The notes beneath the pieces are model-generated. The model was not told the DNA's origin. It saw only the letters and a program-made list of their open reading frames with translations, and searched no databases. Shown piece after piece: positions 1-8,636 of a stretch of 41,093 nucleotides of DNA. The first letter of the stretch is position 1, and every line of letters starts with the position of its first letter. A program made the translations under genes and the position numbers. The stretch comes from Tropicimonas sp. IMCC6043 (lineage in GTDB: Bacteria > Pseudomonadota > Alphaproteobacteria > Rhodobacterales > Rhodobacteraceae), in assembly GCF_004146235.1 (NCBI RefSeq), contig NZ_SELO01000033.1, positions 1-41,093 on the forward strand, in the 5' to 3' direction.

Positions 1-1
1 G

Positions 2-103
2 CGGTCGAAGAAGCTCGGCGCCCGCTCGGTCGGCCATGTCGACCCCGGCGCCGCCTCCACCCACGTCATCCTCGCCGCCATGCGCGACGCCTTCCCCAAC
101 TGA
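2..103 (+). CDS. C-terminal end of an unidentified protein (partial)
   Basis: An open frame runs in from the left edge and ends with TGA at 101-103, giving 33 residues that begin RSKKLGARSVGH and end AMRDAFPN. The frame is GC-rich at third positions as expected for coding DNA here. A strong hairpin follows six bases later. The product cannot be identified from so short a tail. The gene is convergent with the LacI-type regulator that follows. Confidence 0.55.
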   Translation, partial: RSKKLGARSVGHVDPGAASTHVILAAMRDAFPN

Positions 104-108
104 AACAA

Positions 109-138
109 CGCCGCGGTCCCCAAAAGGGGACCGCGGCG
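109..138. terminator. Bidirectional hairpin terminator
   Basis: A perfect 13-bp stem (arms 109-121 and 126-138) closes on an AAAA loop. It lies between two convergent genes, where a shared terminator is expected. There is no T tract on either side, so it may act as a structural stop rather than a classical intrinsic terminator. Confidence 0.65.
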
Positions 139-188
139 AACCTCGGGAGCCGAGCCACTACCGTCGTTCTGCTTAAGCGCGCCGATGG

Positions 189-1244
189 TCACATCGGCGT
201 TTCGGGCGGGCGGGTTGCCGGGCGCAGGACCAGTTCGTGTGGAAGGCAGAGCGAGAAACCGGTCTCGTCGCGCCACAGGCTCTCCAGCGCCTCGGAGATC
301 GCCAGGCCGAAGCGTGCATAGGGAACGCGAACCGAGGTCAGCCAGGGAGCGATCCAGTCGTTGAGCGGGTTGTCGTCGAAGCCGACGATCGGAACCCCGT
401 CGATGCCGCGTTCATGCAGGACACGCGACGCCCCATACGCAATCAGGTCGCTCATCGCGAAGACCGCATCCGGGGGCGTGCCGGCCATGTCCAGATGCTG
501 TCTCATCATGTCGTAGCCGAGTTCAAGGTGATCGAGCCGATCGTCGCCCAGCACCGTGACCTGCGCTGCCGTCGCGCGGCGATACCGCTCCGTGAAGGCC
601 GCCACCCGGTCTGCCGTGGCCGAGGACCCGAGTGATGCGTGAATGAGCAGGGGCCGGCGGATCCCTCGGGCGAGGAAGTTCTCGGCGACCTCTGCCGCCG
701 CACTCCGGTTGTCGATGCCGACGAAAGCCGGTGTCTCGCCCATCGGGTTCTTCCGGTTGACGAAGAGGACCGGTTCGCCGGCGCCCAGAATGTCCGCGAG
801 AGCCGGGCTTGGGACCGCGCTGAGCATCACCAGCCCGCGCACCGACTGGGCCTGCATCTCGCGCAGATACTCGTCCTGGAGTTCCGGCCGGTCGTGGCTG
901 TCACACAGCACCATGACGAGCCCCTTCTCCCGCAGCGCGGTCTCGGCAGATGCGGCGATGGCCGCCATCACCGGGTTGGCAAGGTTTGCCGCAATGACGG
1001 CGACGAGGCGGCTTTCCCGCCGCCTCAGCGCCTGCCCGGCGCCGGACGGGCGGTAACCTAGCTCGCGAATCGAGGACTTCACCCGCGCGATCGTCTCTGC
1101 CGAGGCCTTGTTCTGAATCCCGTTCACGATCCGCGACACGGTGGCGATCGAGACGCCGGCATGGCCGGCGACTTCGGAAATCGAGGGGCGCGTGCTGCCC
1201 GTCTTGCCTCGCTTGCCGGTTTGCCCGGAATTCTGCCTGGCCAA
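189..1244 (-). CDS. LacI family transcriptional regulator
   Basis: The 351-aa protein has an N-terminal LacI helix-turn-helix at about residues 20-67 (ISEVAGHAGVSIATVSRIVNG, then a hinge ending YRPS). A periplasmic-binding-protein-like ligand domain follows (VGIDNRSAA, VPIVGFDDNP). The start is TTG at 1242-1244; no ATG or GTG fits before the HTH, and AAAAGGGG lies about 8 bases upstream as ribosome site. It is divergent from the sugar ABC/GH2 operon, and a perfect 16-bp palindrome of LacI type sits between them. It is therefore most likely the sugar-responsive repressor of that operon and perhaps of itself. The effector is unknown, probably a sugar released by the GH2 enzyme. Confidence 0.93.
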   Translation of the reverse strand: MARQNSGQTGKRGKTGSTRPSISEVAGHAGVSIATVSRIVNGIQNKASAETIARVKSSIRELGYRPSGAGQALRRRESRLVAVIAANLANPVMAAIAASAETALREKGLVMVLCDSHDRPELQDEYLREMQAQSVRGLVMLSAVPSPALADILGAGEPVLFVNRKNPMGETPAFVGIDNRSAAAEVAENFLARGIRRPLLIHASLGSSATADRVAAFTERYRRATAAQVTVLGDDRLDHLELGYDMMRQHLDMAGTPPDAVFAMSDLIAYGASRVLHERGIDGVPIVGFDDNPLNDWIAPWLTSVRVPYARFGLAISEALESLWRDETGFSLCLPHELVLRPATRPPETPM

Positions 1245-1278
1245 GCCCGGACCCCTTTTCGAACGTTGATAAAGAATA

Positions 1279-1306
1279 TTGCAAGAATCGCCGATCTATG
1301 TCTACT
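1279..1306 (+). promoter_or_regulatory. Possible sigma-70 promoter of the sugar operon
   Basis: TTGCAA (1279-1284) and TCTACT (1301-1306) are separated by 16 bases, a reasonable -35 and a weak -10. Transcription would begin near 1313, so the palindromic operator at 1315-1330 would cover the start site, consistent with repression. The -10 match is poor, so this is tentative. Confidence 0.35.
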
Positions 1307-1314
1307 CTTCGGCA

Positions 1315-1330
1315 GGGTAAACGTTTACCC
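1315..1330. promoter_or_regulatory. LacI-type operator palindrome
   Basis: GGGTAAACGTTTACCC is a perfect 16-bp palindrome with the central CG step typical of LacI/GalR family operators (TGTAAACGTTTACA-like sites). It lies between the divergent LacI gene and the solute-binding protein gene, 66 bases before the GTG start of the latter. The obvious ligand is the adjacent regulator. Confidence 0.78.
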
Positions 1331-1395
1331 ATCACTTGAACAGGCGCTGGGACAAGGGAAGCCCCCGATTTGGCGCCGCCTGGGAGGAGAAAAAC

Positions 1396-2667
1396 GTGAT
1401 CAAGAGACTTCTTGCGAGCTGCGCCTTCGCGGCTCTGGCGACGGGTGTATCGGCCGAGGAACTGGTGATCTGGCACGATCTCGGCGACAACGGAATCGCC
1501 TGGTTCGATGCGGTGGGACAGGAGTTCGCCAAGACGCATCCCGATGTGACGATCACTTCGGTGAGCTACCCGACGGACCAGTGGTATGGCCGGGTCATCA
1601 GCGCGATCAATACCGACACCGCGCCGGACCTGATCTACAACAACTACGAGCGCGTCATCCGGATCGAAACCCAGACCGAGAACCTCGCGGACATGGCCGG
1701 GCCTCTGGATGCGGTCGACGACACGGGCTTCCTGACCGAGGCCGATCTGAACGTCGCCAGCTATGGCGGCAAGATGATCATCCTGCCGATTCAGCGCGTC
1801 CAGATGGGCTTTGGCGCCCGCAGCTCGTGGCTTGAAGCGGTCGGCGAGGAATTTCCCGCGACCTGGGAGGACGCAAAGCGCGTCGCAGGCAAGTTCATGA
1901 CCGAAGATCCGGACGGCAACGGGGAGGACGACACCTTCGGCTTCGCGCTCGAGGCGGCCAACCCGCGCGATCTCATCCACATGCTCGATCTGTTCATCTT
2001 CGGGGCCGGCCTCCGGCACACCCTGATCGATCCCGAGGGCAATATCGTCATCGACGCGCCCGAGCACGCAGAGGTTCTGAAGGAGTTCCTCAAGACCTTC
2101 ACCGAATACGGTTATGTCGCGCCCGACACGATCAACCACTCCTTCGCCGAGATGTACCAGGTGATCGAGGGCGGCCGCGCCGGCATGTTCCGCGTCGGCG
2201 ACTGGAACGTGAAGAAATGGGATTCCGAAGCCCTGGAAGGCGACTTCATCGTCGGCGAATGGCCGGCGCATTTCGATGACAAGGAGAACGCCGTGGTGAT
2301 CGGCGGGATGCGCGGAGTCGCGGTGCCGGAAAACTCGCCGCACAAGGACCTCGCGATCGAGTTCGCGCAGTTCCTGCTCTCGCAGCCGGCCCAGCAACTC
2401 GCGCTTGAGAATGTCGGCGCCGCGGTGCGCGACGATCTCGCGGTGGACGATCTCTCGGAGCGGCGGCAGTATTTCGCCAAGGCGCAGGGCAACCTGAATG
2501 CCTATGACTTCCCGGAATCGCTGCATGCCTTCTACCCGGAGCTCGAGGCGACCTACCATCGCAAGCTGCTCGACGCGATCGCCAACCCGCCGGAGGACTG
2601 GGACGCGTTCATTTCCCAGACCGCCGAGGAAATGCGCGAGGAGGCCGCGAAACTCTCCCAGGGCTGA
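1396..2667 (+). CDS. Sugar ABC transporter extracellular solute-binding protein
   Basis: A 423-aa family 1 solute-binding protein that captures a sugar in the periplasm for the two permeases downstream. The GTG start at 1396 is chosen because GGGAGGAG lies 6 bases upstream and the product then begins with a signal peptide (VIKRLLASCAFAALATGVSA, cleaved before EEL). An in-frame ATG at 1336 would add 20 residues ahead of the signal sequence and has no ribosome site. The mature part has the usual features (NTDTAPDLIYN, GRAGMFRVGDWNV, a C-terminal SQTAEEMREEA helix). It is the first gene of the operon, preceded by the LacI operator. The exact sugar cannot be read; the GH2 gene suggests a beta-linked glycoside or its product. 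Confidence 0.93.
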   Translation: MIKRLLASCAFAALATGVSAEELVIWHDLGDNGIAWFDAVGQEFAKTHPDVTITSVSYPTDQWYGRVISAINTDTAPDLIYNNYERVIRIETQTENLADMAGPLDAVDDTGFLTEADLNVASYGGKMIILPIQRVQMGFGARSSWLEAVGEEFPATWEDAKRVAGKFMTEDPDGNGEDDTFGFALEAANPRDLIHMLDLFIFGAGLRHTLIDPEGNIVIDAPEHAEVLKEFLKTFTEYGYVAPDTINHSFAEMYQVIEGGRAGMFRVGDWNVKKWDSEALEGDFIVGEWPAHFDDKENAVVIGGMRGVAVPENSPHKDLAIEFAQFLLSQPAQQLALENVGAAVRDDLAVDDLSERRQYFAKAQGNLNAYDFPESLHAFYPELEATYHRKLLDAIANPPEDWDAFISQTAEEMREEAAKLSQG

Positions 2668-2686
2668 CGCTACTCACGGCCAGCCC

Positions 2687-2711
2687 GGTCCGGCCCTTTC
2701 GGGGCCGGACC
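2687..2711 (+). other. Intercistronic hairpin after the binding-protein gene
   Basis: A perfect 10-bp stem (GGTCCGGCCC, 2687-2696, with its complement 2702-2711) and a 5-nt loop lie between the binding-protein and first permease genes. In ABC operons such structures often protect the upstream message or attenuate readthrough, giving more binding protein than permease. There is no T tract. Confidence 0.55.
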
Positions 2712-2731
2712 CCAATCGACCAGGATCCACA

Positions 2732-3625
2732 ATGTCCAGCATGACACCGCCGGTCAGCGCGAACCGGGTCTGGGTATTCTATGCCTTCGCCCTTCCCTTC
2801 GCCGCCCTGACCATCATTTTCGGCCTCTGGCCCATCGTCCTGAGCTTCTCGGTCTCGCTCACGAAATCCGCCACCGCGCTGAGGGCCGAGCCGATCTACG
2901 TCGGGCTGGAGAACTACCTCTCCGTCCTGTCGGACCCGATCTTCCGCGCCTCCCTGATCTCGACGCTGATCTACACGCTGGCATCGGTGGTCGCGAACGT
3001 GCTCTTCGCGCTCGGCTACGCGATGTTGCTTCACTCGACGCTGATCGGGCCGGGACGGACCATCTTCAAGGTGGCGATGTTCCTGCCGGTGGTGACGCCC
3101 GATCTGGCCGGCTACGCGGTCTGGCGCTGGCTCTACGACCAGAGCTTCGGCGCGGTGAACGCCTTCCTGGACCTTGTCGGCCTGCCTGCCTTCGGCGGCA
3201 TCGCCTCGCCCGACACCGCGATGATCGCCATCCTGATCGCCGAACTCTGGCACCATACCGGCTTCTTTGTGCTGATCTTCCTCGCCAATCTCGCGATCTG
3301 CGACCGCTCATTGGAGGAAGCGGCGGAGATCGACGGCGCCAATCGCTGGCAGCGCAAGCTCTACGTGGTGCTGCCGCAGATGCGCCCGTCGCTTGTGATC
3401 AACACGGTCTACGCCGTGATCCAGTTCCTCAAGACCTTCACCGTCGTGGTGATCATCACCAAGGGCGGGCCCAATGGCGCAACCAATTTCGTCAGCTACT
3501 ACGCCTACCGGCTCTTCGACCAGGGGCGCTATGGCGAGGCCATGGCGATGGCTTCGATCCTCTTCGTGATCGTCGCCGCCGTCGCGCTCGTGGCCTATCG
3601 CATCGGCGACAGGAGGCCCTCATGA
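2732..3625 (+). CDS. Sugar ABC transporter permease (MalF-type)
   Basis: A 297-aa inner-membrane permease with about six hydrophobic segments (FYAFALPFAALTIIFG near the start). The binding-protein-dependent transport signature is present, with an EAA loop at EEAAEIDGANRWQRKLYVVLP that contacts the ATPase. The ATG at 2732 follows AGGAT; a second ATG lies three codons on. It forms a heterodimer with the product of the next gene, which it overlaps by four bases (ATGA). This is the usual arrangement for carbohydrate uptake 1 (CUT1) family transporters. Confidence 0.93.
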   Translation: MSSMTPPVSANRVWVFYAFALPFAALTIIFGLWPIVLSFSVSLTKSATALRAEPIYVGLENYLSVLSDPIFRASLISTLIYTLASVVANVLFALGYAMLLHSTLIGPGRTIFKVAMFLPVVTPDLAGYAVWRWLYDQSFGAVNAFLDLVGLPAFGGIASPDTAMIAILIAELWHHTGFFVLIFLANLAICDRSLEEAAEIDGANRWQRKLYVVLPQMRPSLVINTVYAVIQFLKTFTVVVIITKGGPNGATNFVSYYAYRLFDQGRYGEAMAMASILFVIVAAVALVAYRIGDRRPS

Positions 3626-4458
3626 TCCACCGTCCGCTCTGGCTGCGTGTTATCGCCTACGCGATCGCCATCCTCGTCAGCCTCTTCTACCTCTATCCCT
3701 ACTGGTGGATGCTGCTCGGCGCCTTCCGCCCGGCCGAGGCCGTCCTGACGGATCCGCTCCGCCTCTGGCCGGAACGGCTGGACTTCTCGGTCTTCCGGGA
3801 CATCGCAACCGTGGGGGGCGTGTCGATCTGGCGGTATCTCGCGAACTCGGTCTGGATCACCGGCGCCTCGACGATCCTCAGCGTCGGCATCACGGCGCTC
3901 GGCGCCTACGCCCTCACGCGCCGCCCGGACCTGCTGGCCTTCAAGGCGCTGCGCTCGGGATTCCTGCTGACGATGATGTATCCCTACATGCTCCTCGTCA
4001 TTCCGGTCTATATCGTGATGTTCAAGATCGGGCTGCTCGGCACCTATGCCGGCATCATCCTCTTCCTCGCCCTCGGGCCGATCCAGTTCTTCCTCTTCGA
4101 ACAGTTCTTCCGCTCGATCCCGGGCGAAGTGATCGAAGCGGCGATCATCGACGGGGCGAGCGAGTGGCAAGTGCTCAGGCTCGTCGTGATGCCGGTCGCG
4201 ATGCCGGTCGTCGCAACCGTGACGATCATCACTTTCCTGCTCAACTGGGCGCAGTGGTTCCCGATCCTGGTCATCTCGCGCTCGCCGGACACCTACACGC
4301 TGCCGGTGGCGCTTCTGAACATGACCGGCGAGCTCGGCGTGAATTTCCAGGGCATCATGGCGCTGGCCGCGATCACGACGATCCCGGCAACGCTGGTCTT
4401 CCTGCTGGCGCAGCGCCGGGTGATGCAGGGCATGGCGGACGGGGCGGTCAAGGGATGA
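3622..4458 (+). CDS. Sugar ABC transporter permease (MalG-type)
   Basis: A 278-aa second permease with six predicted membrane segments (VIAYAIAILVSLFYLYPYWWML at the start) and an EAA-like loop EAAIIDGASEWQVLRLVVMPVA. Its start overlaps the previous stop (ATGA), and its own stop overlaps the next start in the same way, so translation is probably coupled. It completes the transmembrane channel of the sugar importer. Confidence 0.93.
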   Translation: MIHRPLWLRVIAYAIAILVSLFYLYPYWWMLLGAFRPAEAVLTDPLRLWPERLDFSVFRDIATVGGVSIWRYLANSVWITGASTILSVGITALGAYALTRRPDLLAFKALRSGFLLTMMYPYMLLVIPVYIVMFKIGLLGTYAGIILFLALGPIQFFLFEQFFRSIPGEVIEAAIIDGASEWQVLRLVVMPVAMPVVATVTIITFLLNWAQWFPILVISRSPDTYTLPVALLNMTGELGVNFQGIMALAAITTIPATLVFLLAQRRVMQGMADGAVKG

Positions 4459-5612
4459 CCAGGCAAGCCTCTTTCGAAGACGCGGAGCTACAGGCCCGCA
4501 TCGACGCCGCGGCGCGGTCGAGCCTCGACTGGCTCACCGCCCGCGAGCAGGCCCGCGGCGCCGGCACGCCCGCCGGGGCGATGGCCTTCAGCCCGGACCA
4601 CGACGTCTCGCGCTGGCCGGGAATGATGCTGCCGGGGACCTATAATGGCGTCATCTGCCGGCATCTGCTGGGCGGTCTGGACGACAGGGACGCGGCGGAG
4701 AAGCGGGCGCTGGCCGACTGGATTGCAGGCTTCGCCACGGAGACCGGTGCTTTCCGGATCCCGGGCATGGACGAGACCAACAGCTTCAAGAAGCCCGACC
4801 CCGACGAGACCCGGCGGTATATCGACTTCCACGTCACCAATTACGCCCTGGGCGCGATCGAGGCCCTCGGCGTCGATCCCGTGGCGCCGGCCTTCCTGCG
4901 CCACTACCTCGACCCCACCTGCCTGAAGGCCTGGCTCGCAGACCGCGATCTGCGTGACCCCTGGCAGGAGGGCAACAATATCGTCAACCTGGCGTGTTTC
5001 GTGCTGCTGGCGCGCAGGACGGCGGATGCAGAGGATCGGGCTACCATCGAGACTGCAATCGACATCCTCTTCGACTGGCACGAAAGGCTCCAGGAGCCCA
5101 CCACCGGCTTCTGGGGCATTGGTCAGTGCCTCGACGCACGCCGGTTGCTGCACGCGATGGCGGGGTCCATGCACAATTACCACCTCTACTACGCCTGCGG
5201 CAGGCCCTTGCCCTACCAGGAGAAGGCCGCGTCCTATGTGCTGTCGCGCGACCCGGTCTGGCACTCGGCCTGTATCGACGTGGATGAGGTCGACCTTCTG
5301 GTCCATGCCGCGGAGGCGCATCCCGGCCTCGCACCGGAGGTCGCGCCCTGGCTGCGCACCAAGCTGGCCGCGCTTCTGTCGATGCAGAATGCCGATGGCG
5401 GCTTTGCCGATACGCTGACCGAGACCTGGCGGCAGGACGGCTGGGTGGATGGCTATGTCGAGGCGCCCGGCGTCTCGACGACCTTCGCCACATGGTTCCG
5501 CTGGATCGCCATCGCCATGATCGACGATTTCCTCTGGCCGGGTCGGCGTCGCTGGCAGTTCCGGCGGATGATCGGGATCGGCTACCGCAGGCGGGAGGAA
5601 GACAATGCCTGA
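4455..5612 (+). CDS. Unrecognised protein in sugar operon, probable alpha/alpha-toroid fold
   Basis: A 385-aa cytoplasmic protein (no signal peptide) translated from an ATGA overlap with the permease gene. I do not recognise a named family. The sequence is helix-rich with repeated aromatic- and glycine-containing turns (NADGGFADTLTE, WVDGYVEAPGVSTTFATWF, TGFWGIGQCLDA). These recall (alpha/alpha) barrels such as prenyltransferase/squalene-cyclase repeats, glycosyl hydrolases with toroid folds and N-acylglucosamine epimerases. Placed between the permeases and a GH2 glycosidase in one tight operon, it most likely processes the imported glycoside. Possible roles are an unsaturated-glycan hydrolase, an epimerase or a novel glycosidase. 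Function is inference from context only. Confidence 0.85.
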   Translation: MTRQASFEDAELQARIDAAARSSLDWLTAREQARGAGTPAGAMAFSPDHDVSRWPGMMLPGTYNGVICRHLLGGLDDRDAAEKRALADWIAGFATETGAFRIPGMDETNSFKKPDPDETRRYIDFHVTNYALGAIEALGVDPVAPAFLRHYLDPTCLKAWLADRDLRDPWQEGNNIVNLACFVLLARRTADAEDRATIETAIDILFDWHERLQEPTTGFWGIGQCLDARRLLHAMAGSMHNYHLYYACGRPLPYQEKAASYVLSRDPVWHSACIDVDEVDLLVHAAEAHPGLAPEVAPWLRTKLAALLSMQNADGGFADTLTETWRQDGWVDGYVEAPGVSTTFATWFRWIAIAMIDDFLWPGRRRWQFRRMIGIGYRRREEDNA

Positions 5613-7389
5613 TATCGGACCAGAGGATCCCTTCGCGCATCTGCACGAGGAAGATTTCGAAACGCCCTTCATGTCGCCCTTGCTGACCGACGCGGGAATG
5701 ATTTTCATGGGAGACCGGGTGACCGAGAGCCTCGCAGGTGACTGGCGCTTCGTGCTCGACCCGTTCCGGGAAGGCCTGCGCCAGCGCTGGTTCGAACATG
5801 ACGCAACCCCGATCGAGGAGTGGACGGTGCCGCGCGACTGCGACGACGCGGCCTGGCAAACGATCCCCGTTCCCGGCTGCTGGAACCTCGCGCGCGCGGA
5901 GTGGCGGTACTACGAGGGCGCGGCCTGGTACATGCGGGATCTCGACGTCGCGCCGCCACGAGACGGCGAGCGCCTCTTCCTGCGCATCGGTGCGGCGACC
6001 GGGAGGGCACGCGTCTTCCTCAACGGGCGCTTCCTCGGCCTGCATCGCGGCGGATGGACGCCCTTCTTCGTCGAGATCGGACCGTATCTGCGCGAGGCCG
6101 GAAACCTGCTGATGTGCGAGGTCGACACCACCCGCCGGGACGATGCGGTGCCGATGAGCCATTTCGACTGGTTCAACTATGGGGGGCTCTTCCGCGAGGT
6201 CGAGCTGGTGCGGGTCCCGGCGATCCATGTCACCGACTTCCGCCTCTGGCTGATCCAAGGCGACCGCATCGCCGCCCGTGTCGTGCTCTCGAACCCCACA
6301 GACGGAGAGGCGGAGATCGAAATCGATGGGCTCGGCACCGGGCGCGTGGCGATCTCGGCCGGCGAGGGCGAGACCACGTTCGACCTGTCCCCGCGCCTCT
6401 GGTCGCCCTCAGACCCGCATCTCTACCAGGTCCGCCTCCGCTTTGGCGCCGACCGCGTCGGGGATCGCGTCGGTTTCCGCCGCATCGAACGGCATGGCAC
6501 CGAGATCCGCCTCAACGGTGAGCCCGTCGCGTTTCGCGGCATCTGTGCACACGAGGACGACCGCGATCTTGGCCGCTGTACCTCCGAGGCGGATATCCGC
6601 CGCCGTTTTGGCCACGCGAAGGAGCTTGGCGCCAATGCCATGCGGCTGGCCCATTACCCGCACTCGGAGTTGGCCGCGAAGATCGCCGATGAAGTCGGGA
6701 TCCTGCTCTGGGAGGAGATCCCGGTCTACTGGGCCATCGCCTTCGAGAACCCAGAGACCTTTGCCGAGGCGGAAAACCAGCTCAGGGAGATGATCCGCCG
6801 CGATTTCAACCGCGCCAGCGTGGTCCTCTGGGGCATCGGAAACGAGAACGCCGACACCGACGCACGCCTGCGCTTCATGTCCGGCCTTGCCGCCACCGCG
6901 CGGCGCGAGGATCCCGACCGGCTCGTCGGCGCTGCTTGCCTGATCAACCGCGTGGCATTCCGCATCGAGGACAGGCTGGCCGAGGCGCTCGACGTGATCG
7001 GGCTCAACGAGTATTTCGGCTGGTACGAGCCGGGCTTCGACGGGTTGAGACGGCTTCTCGCCAATTCTGCTCCGGACCGCCCGGTGATGGTCACTGAAAC
7101 CGGCGCCGATGCGCGCGTGGGCCTGCACGGCTCCGACATGCAGCTCTTCACCGAGGAATACCAGGCGCGGGTGCTTGCCACCCAGGTCGAGATCGCTGAC
7201 GGCGCCGACTACGTGGCCGGGATCTTTCCCTGGCTTCTCTACGATTTCCGCAGCGAACGCCGGCAGACCCGCCATCAGCGCGGCTGGAACCTCAAGGGCG
7301 TGATCGCGGCGGACAAGACAACGCGAAAGCTGGGTTTCGAGGCACTCAGGGCCGCCTATGCCACGCATTTCAGGAAGGGAGATTCATAA
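5605..7389 (+). CDS. Glycoside hydrolase family 2 protein (beta-galactosidase/beta-glucuronidase type)
   Basis: A 594-aa cytoplasmic enzyme expected to hydrolyse a beta-glycoside taken up by the adjacent transporter. An N-terminal jelly-roll sugar-binding domain (LAGDWRFVLDP, VPGCWN, GRARVFLNGRFLG) is followed by an Ig-like domain. A TIM barrel holds the GH2 acid/base in WGIGNEN (Glu at about 414) and the nucleophile in VTETGADA (Glu at about 498). RLAHYPHS and WEEIPVYW are further GH2 hallmarks. The ATG at 5605 has GGGAGGAA upstream and overlaps the preceding gene by 8 bases. At under 600 residues it is nearer to beta-glucuronidases than to the 1000-residue LacZ type. The true substrate is not decidable here. 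Confidence 0.92.
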   Translation: MPDIGPEDPFAHLHEEDFETPFMSPLLTDAGMIFMGDRVTESLAGDWRFVLDPFREGLRQRWFEHDATPIEEWTVPRDCDDAAWQTIPVPGCWNLARAEWRYYEGAAWYMRDLDVAPPRDGERLFLRIGAATGRARVFLNGRFLGLHRGGWTPFFVEIGPYLREAGNLLMCEVDTTRRDDAVPMSHFDWFNYGGLFREVELVRVPAIHVTDFRLWLIQGDRIAARVVLSNPTDGEAEIEIDGLGTGRVAISAGEGETTFDLSPRLWSPSDPHLYQVRLRFGADRVGDRVGFRRIERHGTEIRLNGEPVAFRGICAHEDDRDLGRCTSEADIRRRFGHAKELGANAMRLAHYPHSELAAKIADEVGILLWEEIPVYWAIAFENPETFAEAENQLREMIRRDFNRASVVLWGIGNENADTDARLRFMSGLAATARREDPDRLVGAACLINRVAFRIEDRLAEALDVIGLNEYFGWYEPGFDGLRRLLANSAPDRPVMVTETGADARVGLHGSDMQLFTEEYQARVLATQVEIADGADYVAGIFPWLLYDFRSERRQTRHQRGWNLKGVIAADKTTRKLGFEALRAAYATHFRKGDS

Positions 7390-8453
7390 TGGGGGCCGTC
7401 ACGCTGACCGGGGCCTGCAAATCCTACGGTGCTGTCGAAGTGCTCAAGGGTATCGATCTCGAGATCGCCGATGGCGAGTTCGTTGCGCTCGTCGGCGCAT
7501 CCGGATGCGGGAAGTCGACGCTCCTGCGGATGATTGCCGGCCTCGAGACCGTGACCGCGGGTGATATCCACATCGCCGGGAAGCGGGTTAACGACCTGCC
7601 GGCCAAGGAACGCGACATCGCAATGGTGTTCCAGAACTACGCGCTCTACCCGCATATGACGGTTGCCGAGAACATGGCCTTCTCGCTGCGCCTCAAACGG
7701 GCTTCGAAGGAGGAACAGCGGGCGGCGGTGGAACGGGCGGCGCAGATCCTCGATCTCGAGGCGCTGCTTGATCGCAAGCCCAAAGAGCTGTCGGGCGGTC
7801 AGCGCCAGCGTGTCGCGATGGGCCGGGCCATCGTCCGAGACCCGCAGGTCTTCCTCTTCGACGAACCGCTCTCCAATCTCGACGCAAAGCTGCGGGTCCA
7901 CATGCGCTCCGAGATCAAGGAACTGCACCAGCGCCTCGGCACGACGACGATCTACGTCACCCACGACCAGATTGAGGCCATGACCATGGCCAGCCGGATT
8001 GTCATTATGAATGGCGGGATCGTCGAACAGGCCGGCACGCCGTTCGAGGTCTATGATTCCCCCGTCAACATGTTCGTCGCAGGCTTCATCGGCTCGCCGG
8101 CGATGAACTTCCTCGAGGGCGTACTCGAGCGCTCCGAAACCGGTGGCTGCGTGCGGCTGCCCTCCGGCGAGCGGATCCCGGCGGTGTTGCCCGAAGGCGC
8201 GGTGCCGGGCCGGAAGGTGAAGGTCGGCCTGCGGCCGGAACACCTGACACTGGGCGACGAGGGTCCTGAGGTGCGCATCCTTGTCGTGGAACCGACAGGG
8301 TCGGAGACCCAGGTGACCGTTGGCGTCGGCCATGAAAAACTCACCTGCCTGTTGCGCGAGCGCGTTGCGCTGGAAGCAAATCAGCGGGCACGGCTCTCTT
8401 TCGACCCGGCGCATGTCCACCTGTTCGACTCGGAGACGGGAAACCACCTCTGA
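7389..8453 (+). CDS. Sugar ABC transporter ATP-binding protein (UgpC/MsmK type)
   Basis: A 354-aa ATPase that powers the importer. It has Walker A GASGCGKST (about residues 36-44), Q-loop FQNYALYPHMTV, signature LSGGQRQRVAMGRA, Walker B VFLFDEPLSNLDAK and the switch histidine in THDQIEAM. The C-terminal third is a TOBE regulatory domain (KVGLRPEHLTL), typical of CUT1 ATPases. The start overlaps the GH2 stop (TAATG). It is the last gene of the operon, followed by a small hairpin (6-bp stem, 8455-8469). Confidence 0.95.
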   Translation: MGAVTLTGACKSYGAVEVLKGIDLEIADGEFVALVGASGCGKSTLLRMIAGLETVTAGDIHIAGKRVNDLPAKERDIAMVFQNYALYPHMTVAENMAFSLRLKRASKEEQRAAVERAAQILDLEALLDRKPKELSGGQRQRVAMGRAIVRDPQVFLFDEPLSNLDAKLRVHMRSEIKELHQRLGTTTIYVTHDQIEAMTMASRIVIMNGGIVEQAGTPFEVYDSPVNMFVAGFIGSPAMNFLEGVLERSETGGCVRLPSGERIPAVLPEGAVPGRKVKVGLRPEHLTLGDEGPEVRILVVEPTGSETQVTVGVGHEKLTCLLRERVALEANQRARLSFDPAHVHLFDSETGNHL

Positions 8454-8636
8454 TCGCGGGAGACCCGCGGGACGCTCGGGCATCCATCAAGGAAGCACGG
8501 CAGGCGGGACGCTCCCTGGAGCGTGGCCGGCAACCGAGTTTCAGCGATACCGATATCCGGAGAAGACGCGGCTATGTCGCTCTGCCTTTCCGAGCCGGAT
8601 CGCAGGGAGTGAGTCAGGCCCTCCGCTTCAGCCCCG

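Noticed and set aside
901-2559. Long minus-strand open frame (552 codons) opposite the solute-binding protein gene
   Set aside because: It is antisense to a gene with clear family motifs and a ribosome site; long shadow frames are normal in GC-rich DNA.
4488-5708. Minus-strand open frame of 406 codons opposite the toroid-like gene
   Set aside because: No ribosome site or family; the plus-strand gene is supported by overlaps with both neighbours.
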